Source: Plasmodium malariae (lineage: Eukaryota > Apicomplexa > Aconoidasida > Haemosporida > Plasmodiidae). From it: a stretch of DNA of 64,000 bases. The stretch lies in assembly GCF_900090045.1 (NCBI RefSeq), contig NC_041782.1:955001-1019000 (forward strand), given 5' to 3'. Below are positions 13,601 through 20,974 of this stretch, one piece after another. A program made the position numbers and the translations under genes. The notes beneath the pieces are model-generated. The model saw nothing but the letters and a program-made list of their open reading frames with translations. It did no database searches and was not told the DNA's origin. Every line of letters begins with the position of its first letter. The stretch's first letter is position 1.

Positions 13601-13984
13601 AATAAAATTTCACAAAATTTTCAATTTAATGGTACACTCAGCGCAAAGATTTTAAATCATTTCCTATTTTTATGTAAGGGGTTTCATGAAGATTTAGAAT
13701 TAAAAATATATAATGGAATAATAACACATTTACGAGAAAATGAAAGTGACAGAGAAAAATTAAAAAATCTTTTAAGGTTAAATTTCAGTGAAGATGATAA
13801 AAAGTCCATAAAGTATATAAAAAAATTAGAATTATTGAATGTAATTGATACAAAAATCATCTTTCTTAAATATATAAAACATAATTTAAAAAAAAGAAAG
13901 ACCCTTCTATCAAGAATGAGTGATTTGAATTTAAATATTTTTAAATATAAATCTATGTTTCATATTGAGTTAGATTTAATATAA
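7655..13984 (+). CDS. Conserved Plasmodium protein, function unknown (2109 aa)
   Basis: Single open frame of 2109 residues with an in-frame stop immediately upstream of the ATG. I do not recognise a domain. The protein alternates long, Leu/Ile/Phe/Tyr-rich helical blocks (about 1-200, 290-690, 880-1130, 1180-1270, 1400-1760 and 1990-2109) with charged low-complexity linkers: about 700-870 Glu/Lys-rich, about 1275-1340 Lys/Glu/Asn, and about 1765-1980 Ser/Asp/Lys including SSSNSSSCSDSDSD followed by basic stretches. There is no signal peptide or clear membrane segment. The layout would suit a HEAT/ARM-type helical scaffold, and the basic, Ser/Asp-rich C-terminal linker is reminiscent of nuclear proteins, but this is inference. 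It lies directly downstream of PI-PLC, on the same strand and 2 kb away. Confidence 0.88.
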   Translation: MKNLKGNIKLLTSNINIEEKKKLWLSTVKGNETTNIKGINSKSLKDVALSFFKEKNIYNEENLIVLHLFCKEKLDEYLINEELTEFLQKTFLLYEYFIEEKCNKINKKEFIENVCDCCKRLFLKNIIRYEKDILDFLLKNLINFISKYSFFHIYQSLYNIYQYQNKHFTKPREYKNEKFQFLLNIQHKEVNGEYIMINNNTFDLNAFFLLDENDEKQIREHFYERESDQYNDNNDGYDNFCTLQSVEKLEKEYTKKGKKKEVSEKPMSTKKKGTTIKNIDNPLCSNHSKCGSSETNCLQKEFTCFYLFIYFKSCFENINFYLIEKFIENYYINHNNENIYKELLLFLFLIYKNKMNNIIDRILTDTIKYSNIMNDVDIKKKKKKLLNDDETDLVDRKLYVSDCLFYFELLINIITYKNLQYENNYEYYINILKLLHENDTFQELFISSLFFVFISIEEVNTRNMVLMNFMKYHSKKYYILSKLFIHMKNVFSVIYDIDSEHIIYNRSTFNSTPNVEFVHSDKQKDSNINDSYLLHIANNIHIDKYVCLFFREIYYIISRSNMDYFCYITNLYLYIYDNIFNKIINIIYENEMNLNDNSFHICTNILRPFLFIYSDLFNNFSQKLKKKIFNERVMIYYSFIKKYLFKNMYEKTFLQKDLFYVIYQIYFLLHTLKYNFLNFLTCFITTKRKINEYLEYFLKLKVDNSKQSGGEKNVDEAINSLHDKCTDDGTQYMKHEYEVGNSALEIYEEGGKESEQRDELLENNEKEEEDSGRVYDPISPHNANTKKRNTKKSSKRPCKEGSTKESEKMGKQLSEKEQKNQMSNILNNETDDKGTCEGTNYAEDKKKRITGNIVTQNFANATGNNSICINKEEKEKMRIITFFEKNYLLLKYFKANTESTLDENYTPDFNVNDRMKENTKLKKIIVNNNIRDIKSRRNIDSKCKSKSDGKHSNSNCNNHSYNNTVPVLDEKLRFMKKLNSFFNKCKEIDEPIIELFLNNKDNVYSKILKTNLLIIKELRNIRMDILYPIFNASLVFLFDDFYFFIIQNIKLIVEEKEKKLSNHKIFLNMSFILLHILVKDVKIEKYLVSIFYMLKLTLNKLKLLKILDQTKSCDMKEIYNKNTKKFENNIKYYNIKKDKNIIKTNSQEKQEDDEKSDSLCSINERGTSLRTTNKQFIHSKSLEEKIKLYQNVFFIFLKLLQNILKVNNLYYNFKFIIYDILFSEYSNKTIIFSCLKCILDRSKLEEVYNYCIDILGSINVGKGKLEQLLKNGNNSSGIVNNTNDYDTNEKGKAVEEKKEDVEGEKREKKKIVKKQIGQKKKTNKKDNYHVNTNNHKCTNPNYSLDECKEYVSERGEENNVVEVAKQNLTNVVNPSYLSFVLLNRESLKINFFDPENVKNSRISTLYINILILYYIFSQKNKNNEKTKLYDSSIKLSIENYYNIINKLVCVLYQKNCLNAHYDTYTKYLCLKVFKRIYNLLCIQEADIYIKYLRSSDTQGNIMIYEDKKLNNIKSLKNELVHFFEYISNNEIKKYFKQNKINNIIKSKEYAFFFLNNLKCNNIILNEENFFFMINCLLFLFNIKYDKGTFYKVVCIILIEKNKNGNYILTKIISSIKKFFKLSEIFNGVRKENKKNKIRLSSDITNHSALLYIIRTTIILLLLIDYSSINGQEITNDDDSLTYSMFINDYIKKKSLKHYYTQLNFLLFRIFYNEKNLPYFFKIFFSTLYIISFKKSNDKVIYFFENVFHIREDTNLEALKGKPNEWTEERPCVRTDEGANEKETKNNHTTSNNKDLAEVNHCKGNITSHNRDTKRKYVKKENSEEDENNSISDDGKKNYHIILRNQRQTTKNLPDKNKEKSMNSPRNGESKNYIKIVYSSSSNSSSCSDSDSDVSYKINIKNNNKRKNKIASNNKKKKVKKVSSVDSTNISTVIYEQDTNKKSNDDNGEKKGNIKEEILEHPLVKQSNNKKSEENKLHTNGEKNKISQNFQFNGTLSAKILNHFLFLCKGFHEDLELKIYNGIITHLRENESDREKLKNLLRLNFSEDDKKSIKYIKKLELLNVIDTKIIFLKYIKHNLKKRKTLLSRMSDLNLNIFKYKSMFHIELDLI

Positions 13985-14341
13985 TTATAAATGTATTTGG
14001 AAAATAGGTAGTTCTCCTCCTTTTATTTAAATAAGTATTTTTTTTTGTTTCCTTTTTTTTTCATCAATTTTGAAAAATATAGTAAAAGGGCAATACGGGA
14101 TAACACATACACATGTTGTATTACTCCGTAAAAAAGATGTATTTATATATATGGTATTTATATTTCAATATACATGGGTATATGCGTATGTATACGCGTA
14201 AGCCAATTTTTTAAACGTCAGTAGTGCAAAAATCTGCAAACAAAAAAAGCGAAATGCTCCCTCTATTTTCATTATAAAAGTAAGAACTCATCTTTTTCTC
14301 TATAATATCCTTAGTTTTTTATATATATTTTGTTTGTATTC

Positions 14342-14376
<35 letters not shown>

Positions 14377-14908
14377 TTAATTTTTTTTTTTTTTTTTCTT
14401 AATTATGTCGGCATTTTATAAATTTATTCGAAATTATGTAAAAAAAAAAAAAAAAAGGAATATCATTCCGAATTATGAAGCATAAAAAAAAAACTGCGTT
14501 TGTAAACTTTTGTACTCATTAATTTATAAATATATTCGACTTTATTTCTAATTTGAGGTTCTACACTAGGCATTCTTTTTTTAATGAATTATTTTATTTT
14601 TATTTCTTTTTGGTAACTTGTTTTAAGTAAAAAATTTTAAAATAATAAATTCTGAACTGTATATTGTATATATAAAAACATACACACATACATACATAAA
14701 TAAATAAACAGTATAAACGACAAATGTTTATTTAAACTTATGTAGTTCTATTTTTCATTTTTCCAAGCACCCTTTTTGACAATCATGTGTTGTTTAGCGG
14801 AATGCCTTCGAACAAGAATTTGTAGTTTGCATTACACTTCAATTTTTTTGGAGGTATATATTTATAAATACATCAAGGTCCAGGAGCTGTTTCTTTTTAT
14901 TTGATAAA
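13985..14908. other. Intergenic region
   Basis: AT-rich spacer with a (TTTA)n run at about 14343-14378, a poly-T run at 14382-14398 and a poly-A run at 14440-14456. No supported gene. It holds the 3' UTR of the large unknown gene and the 5' region of the thioredoxin-fold gene. Confidence 0.5.
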
Positions 14909-16076
14909 ATGAAAGTATTTTTTTTCTTGCTTTTTTTATGTATTTTTTGCAAAAATATAATTTCTGAAATAAAAGAGTTAAGCTATCATGAATTTCAAAA
15001 AATGTTAACATCAGGAAAAAATAATCAAAAGAAAAAATATACGTTAGATAGTACATTAAATATTAAAAATTTAAAATATCACAAAGATTATTTATATGTA
15101 AACACAAAGAACGATTTCGTTCTTTATGTATATGCCAAATGGGATGCTGACTCAAAGTACTTCTTAAAAAATAAATTAAATAATATTTTTGTATACGAAT
15201 GAAACTCATTATACATTATGCATACCTTAAAATAATTGTACGTACGATAACCTGTATGTGTAATAGACGTCTCGACATTTATGGAAATTTACATTTATAC
15301 ATATATACACACGCATACATGTGCACATATTTATAATACTGTCCCATTGACATCCTATTTTTTTCTTTTTTTTTACAGTAATTTGATAACTGTTTTCAGA
15401 GAAGTAGCAAGAATATTAACGGAAAACGAAATAAAATTAGATTTTTATATTTTTAACATTGATAATTCTAAGGATTTGTGTAATTTCTTAAACATTTGTT
15501 CTTTGCCCGTAATGCTGTATGTCTCGTCAGTTCATAAAAAAAAATATAACTCCTTACTTTTCAAAGTTCTGAACTCAAATAAGGACGTGAAAATAAGTAA
15601 CGCCTTCAGGTAAAGCGAGAAAGATAAAAAGAAAAAAAAAAAAAAAAACTTACAACATTACAGCATTTATCTGAACATATTAAAAATATCCTGCTTTTAG
15701 CGCATACTTGTATTTTTACATATCCACATTTTTATTAAAAAAAAATAAAATAAATATAATAAAATAAAATGTAGTAACATTACATAACTACGTCATCTAA
15801 AAATAAATATTTCTAATGTTATATTGTGAAATTACTAAGATTTTTTATGCTTATTTGTCTTCTGTGTATTTCACATATTTGTATGCTAATAATGAGAAGT
15901 TGTACCTTTCTTTTAAGTGTAAATAGAATTATTATAACATTGACTATTTAATTTGTCCTTTTTAAATTCTCTCTGTTATGAAATTTATTTTATACTTTTA
16001 TTTCTCAACCATTTTTATGCATGCATTCGTTTTTTTATTATATTAATTTATTCATTTATTCGTTTGCTCATTTATT

Positions 16077-16108
<32 letters not shown>

Positions 16109-16243
16109 TTTTTCCTTCTAAGATATAATGGCGACATGTATTGCTACGATTACATAGTGGAATGGGTAGAGGCACATTACTATTTTACAAAAGCCGTTTT
16201 ACTAATAAAAAAAATGTTCTACTGGAAAAATAAAAAAAAATGA
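14909..16243 (+). CDS. Secreted thioredoxin-fold protein lacking CXXC, 3 exons
   Basis: Exons are placed at 14909-15156, 15379-15609 and 16123-16243 (199 residues). Borders are GTACTT/TTACAG and GTAAAG/TTCTAAG, and phases match. The obvious longer first exon (to the stop at 15200) would join to an immediate stop, so the donor at 15157 is chosen; this also restores thioredoxin spacing. Residues 1-20 form a signal peptide. The core reads FVLYVYAKWDADS, then NNLITVFREVARIL, DFYIFNIDNSKDLCNFLNIC and SLPVMLYV, where PDI/thioredoxins have a WCxxC helix, the VDxxxxxxLCxxFxI strand and the cis-Pro loop. It ends with FRYNGDMYCYDYIVEWVEAH, like the YxGxR...LxxFV end of PDI domains. The active-site cysteines are replaced by KWDADS, so redox catalysis is unlikely. 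The tail is basic, after a short hydrophobic stretch. A role in the ER or secretory pathway is inference. Confidence 0.8.
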
Positions 16244-17136
16244 TATGTATCTTTTTAACAGTATTTGTTTTTTTTATATACAGTTACCTAAATTTGTTAT
16301 AAAAATGTTATATAAACTTTCTAACGATTTTCTAATATTTATAAAATTTTCGATAAAAAGTACATTAAAATTTTTCAACTGCAACTACAATTTTTAAAAT
16401 AAAATACAGCATTTTAGTATATTTAAAACGTATGTATATTTTTCTTATTTTTTTTTTCATTTTTTATATTTTTATATACATGTTTTTGTTTACACATAGA
16501 TGTCTACATGTATATATATATATATACAAAAATATGCATATTTATACAATCCTTCATTTTTATGCAAGCAATATTTCTTTTTCCTATTATACGTAAACCG
16601 TTTTGTTTATAGCATGTTCATGCATACATGTGCAGGGAAATATAACTAAGGATGATTATGCAAATCGTGGTATTAAAGACAACTATGTATTTATTTCATC
16701 AAATAGATAAAAAATTTATTAGTCTGAAATATTGTGTAGCGCGTAAATGATATATATTTACTGTGTATATAAGAATATATATATGTATATATATATGTAT
16801 ATATATATGTATATATATATGTATATATATATGTATATATATATGTATATATATATGTATATATATATGTATATATTTGTATATATATATGTATATATTT
16901 GTATATATATTTGTATATATATTTGTATATATATTTGTATATATATTAGTATATATGTAAACATGTATGAATATATATGGGGTTACATGCCATAAAACCA
17001 TTTTGTTATTGTTTTATTTATTTTATTTTTTTTGAAAAATTCCAAATTAAACATAGTAATGGTTCCAATTCGCAGAAGTAACATGAGAGTTATGAATAAT
17101 TTTGTTATATAATAAAGGATAAAAAGAAAAAGAAAG
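16244..17136. other. Intergenic region with 12-bp AT minisatellite
   Basis: 3' and 5' flanks of two same-strand genes. The main content is the tatatatatgta-type repeat at about 16784-16955, listed separately. No coding sequence is supported. Confidence 0.5.
16784..16955. repeat. 12-bp minisatellite (atatatatgtat), about 14 units
   Basis: A regular 12-bp period of alternating AT and gtat. The left half uses atatatatgtat and the right half drifts to ttgtatatatat. Open frames on both strands reading IYMY or YIHI repeats are by-products of the period being a multiple of three. Confidence 0.9.
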
Positions 17137-17951
17137 ATGAGCATATTGTATCTGGTTATACTGTACTATATTAGTTCCTTTACACAGTCTCAAAAAAATT
17201 CGAACGTATGAAAATATTAGAAGTAATTGCTTGTCTTAGTTTATTAACGTTTATTTAGTTTATATCATATTAAAACAAAAAAAAAAATAAAAATAAAAAT
17301 AAATAAAATATAATAAAATGTAATATAATCAAATGCAATATATATTAAGATGTAGTATAATAAAGTATAATATAATAAAAATAAAAAAATAAAAATAAAT
17401 AAAATATAATAAAATGTAATATAATCAAATGCAATATATTAAAATATAGTATAATAAAGTATAATATAATAAAAATAAAAAAATAAAAAAGGATTTTTTA
17501 GTTATCCTTTTATAAACGTCGCTATTATTTTTGTAAAATGTGTTTATATAAAACACATTTTCCACAAAAGAAAAATCGTATATGTAATTTTACCTTTCAC
17601 AATATGTATTCTGCATATATATACATTTTGCAGTTGTAGACAATGAAATTGTTGAAATGTGAAGATGTGCATATGTATGAACATGTGTATACGTATTTGT
17701 GAATGAATTATATATAAGCGCGTATAAATATGTATATATTTATTTATTTTCTCACTCAAAATACTTGTTTTTTCGCAGAGTAACATACTTAAAAATCATG
17801 AGTCCATAAAACCATCAAAGAGAAGGATACGCACGCATGATAAGCACAATTTAAGCAATTTTATAGGTAACAAAAAAAAAAAAGAATTTTGACTAGAACT
17901 AAGGGATATATGATGCAAATTATTCTGTATGTATTTGTATGTGCGTACATG

Positions 17952-18016
<65 letters not shown>

Positions 18017-19180
18017 GTACATCCTTGTACACATTAGAAACTCTATTAGTGTACAAGTAGAGGATAATATAAATAAACGTAAATGCAAATTTTGTGCTCA
18101 CTTTTTTTAAATGTAAACATTACCTAAAGCATAATGTTCAATGACTAATACGTTTTTATGCTTGTTCTATTATTAGATTTTTCATTTGTTTCAAAAAATG
18201 AGGCAACTGATAAATCAGAACAACACACAGAAAAAGAAAATAAAGAAGATAAGGAAAAAAAACATGACAAGGAAAAACATAGTGATGACGATAAAAACGA
18301 CGGTAAGGAAAAACATAACGATAAAGAAAAAGAAAAAGGCAGTGATAAGGTAAAAAACAGTGATAAAGAAAAAAATGATAATAAAAAAAAAGTCAATAAA
18401 GATAACATGGAAGAAGAGGATGATATGGAAGAAGATGAAGAAGATGAAGAAGACGAAGATAATTTAAAAGCTAATTCAAAAAAAAAAGAAAAGAAAAAGG
18501 ATGATGAAACAAAAGGAAATAAAAAAAAGACCAAAGGGAATGATGATGAAGAGGAGAATATGGACGAAGATGATGAAGACGAGAATGAAGATGAAGAGGA
18601 GGAGGAGGATGAAGAAGTAAAGAAAAAACCAAAGAAAAAAGAAAATGACAAGAAGGAAAAAGAAAATGAAAAAAATCATAATGATTATAAAAAAGAAATA
18701 AAAGCTCATAATGAACTTCACGAAGATAATGATGGGGATTACCATGAAGTACCCCTTAAAGACGGCAACAAAAAAGATAATGTAAATCATAGCCAAGAAA
18801 TTACCAATGATAATCATAATAAAAATCATGAAGCAGGTGACAAAAAAAATCAAAAAAAAGATAATAAAGAAGGTAATACTCATGATGCTCATAGTTCCCT
18901 TGAAGAAAAGCATATCATACCAAATATAAATAATAACGACCAAAAAAATTCAGTTGCTCCCAATATACCTAATGTAACACAAAATATAATTCCACCCTTA
19001 TATAGCAATATACCGAAAAGAGAGGGAATAATCGTTCCTCACGAAAATACGTACGTTTCTCTTGTTACTTTTTTGATGCAGCGTGTGTGGATATACATAT
19101 ATGTATATACATTCATATATACAATATATTCCCATGTTTACATCATACACCATTTTAAGTTGCATCATAGTATACATATA

Positions 19181-19214
<34 letters not shown>

Positions 19215-19646
19215 TTGTGCTTAAATTTTACATTGATCTGTCTTCATCTTTTCAGAAAAACAAATGATGATATATTAATCCCTAATGATGTTAAAGAGGA
19301 ATTCATGAAATTGTTGAGAAAGGTTGTCTATATTAATAGTAAAGGTAATTTACATAAAGAAGAAAATTTTCATTTTGATGGAGCTCATACAAAAAACCCT
19401 CGTGGAAATCCTGAACAGCAGAATAATTTACATTCTGAGAATGGGGTGCACAAGAATTCATATTTTTTTAGTAGAGTACTTGATCATTTTAAAAAATACA
19501 TAATATACTACATATTATGTTTTATCGTTTTTTCTGCTTTTGCATTGGTTATGCAATGTTCAGATGTAAGCAATGAAAAAAAAAAAAAATATACGAAAAA
19601 AGATAGAAGTAAAATTAAAAATTACAGGAGAGATATTGAAAGCTGA
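17137..19646 (+). CDS. Signal-peptide, acidic low-complexity, single-pass membrane protein, 4 exons
   Basis: Exons are placed at 17137-17205, 17779-17866, 18177-19050 and 19256-19646 (473 residues). All phases match (0, 1, 2) with borders GTATGA/CGCAG, GTAACA/ATTAG and GTACGT/TTTCAG. Exon 1 encodes only a signal peptide (MSILYLVILYYISSFTQSQ). Exon 2 is short and basic. Exon 3 is a hydrophilic block of Lys/Glu/Asp repeats (KEK, DDE, EEDEEDEED) with a Pro/Asn-rich end. Exon 4 has a folded-looking segment (IPNDVKEEFMKLLRKVV), one transmembrane helix near the C-terminus (YIIYYILCFIVFSAFALVM) and a short basic cytoplasmic tail. This predicts a type I membrane protein with a charged lumenal or extracellular domain. 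I recognise no family, and function is unknown. It shares strand and neighbourhood with the thioredoxin-fold gene, which is also secretory, but no functional link is shown. Confidence 0.8.
17285..17489. repeat. Tandem duplication, 96-bp period, in intron 1 of the membrane-protein gene
   Basis: Two copies of an AT/A-rich unit with a 96-bp offset. The landmark aaatgcaatata occurs at 17331 and again at about 17427, and the flanking aaaatgtaatataatc and tataataaagtataat blocks repeat with the same offset. It lies inside the 573-bp intron 17206-17778. Confidence 0.85.
17957..18008. repeat. (AT)n microsatellite in intron 2
   Basis: About 26 uninterrupted AT dinucleotides in the intron 17867-18176. 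It is a likely length-polymorphic marker. Confidence 0.9.
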
Positions 19647-20974
19647 AGGATATAAAATACTTTTAACATATGCATGTATATACATATGTATATACATACA
19701 TTTATTTGAAAAAATGTGACCCAACGAAAATTTAGCGTATTCATACATGTGCTCATGTAAGGTCAAAAATTAAAATTAATGTTAAAAATACCTTCACATA
19801 TATATTTATGTATTTTTGTTTTTTTATTTTTTATTTTTAGTAGAATCAATCATTATAAAAAATTTCATGGAAATTCCCTACTTGGGCTATTGTGACATAT
19901 TAGGCTTTTTTTTTTCGTATTTATGATTTGCTAATAATTTATGTATATATAAATATATAATTCGTAATTATTTTTCCATCAATAATCTTTATTATTTTTT
20001 GTCTGTAATTTTTACGACTTTTTGTTTTTGTTTTTATAACTTTTGTTCTTTTGTTTTTTTTAATTTCATTTACATTTGAAATTTTAAAATACGAACTGTT
20101 ATGCTACTGCTACATATCACTTTTGTAACAAACTTTTTCATAAGAAAACATATTTTTCCTCCCTCTTTTAAATTTCGCTTTTCAAGCTTATAAATAAAAC
20201 AATACGATTTTATATAAAAATTTTATAAATTCTATATAAAGGGGATACAAAGAAACTCTGTCGACGGCTGAGCATTTTTTTTTTAACTCTTAGCATGGTA
20301 TGCAAAATTGGCTATTATAAAAAGGTTTTTAATTAATAATATATGGGTTACGGGTACTAAAATTGAGCCTTTAATTTATGATTTTTTTTTTCTCACCAAC
20401 TGTAGATTTATCGAGCAGCCGGTTTTTTGCTTTACTTAAAATGAGGTATATAAAAATACATTGGAAATACACTCATTAATTATTGCTATAGATAATTTTA
20501 CAAAGCATATACATATATATGTATTTAATATATTATTTTATTCCCCCATATTTTTAGATTATTTTTTAGTCCACTTAAGGAGAGTCATATATTTTTTTAC
20601 GGGGTAAGTACTTCATTGAAAACTTATTTTCTAAATTACATATATACCCATACATAGATATACATTTATTTAACTAGTTAATATACGGAAAGTTATTCAA
20701 GATTCATTCATAATGGTATATATATATATATATATTTGTTGAAATAAAAATTCATGTTCATATAATAATAGTATTAACATGTATTATATGTACATGCTCA
20801 TTTTGCTCATAAAAAAAAGAAATGAAAAGAACGACTTAATAAAAAGATGTATGAACGAAAGGATACACGGATGACGGAAATTATACAAAACATATCGAAA
20901 AATGGACAGGATGGAAAGAACAAAAAAAAAAAAAAAAAAAAAATTACGCATGTATGTAAGTATTTACAAAAAAT
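19647..20974. other. Convergent intergenic region between membrane-protein gene and eIF2B delta
   Basis: Tail-to-tail spacer of 1.3 kb. Most of it is AT-rich with a poly-A tract at 20922-20940 near the end of eIF2B. A pair of small exon-like islands (20406-20445 and 20558-20603) is listed separately. Confidence 0.5.
20406..20603 (+). CDS. Candidate small spliced gene fragment (two exon-like islands)
   Basis: Two short islands of higher GC are bordered by good splice signals: ...CAACTGTAG | 20406-20445 | GTATAT, and ...CATATTTTTAG | 20558-20603 | GTAAGT. Joined across the intron they keep one frame, reading about LSSSRFFALLKM then RLFFSPLKESHIFFYG. An ATG at 20441 could be the start; alternatively another exon precedes it. 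Terminal exons are not resolved. No family is recognised. It could be a tiny membrane or mitochondrial protein, a UTR, or chance. Confidence 0.22.

Noticed and set aside
18145..18943. Antisense Ser/Phe-rich frames
   Set aside because: Opposite strand of the Lys/Glu/Asp-rich exon 3. The splice structure and transmembrane exon support the plus strand.
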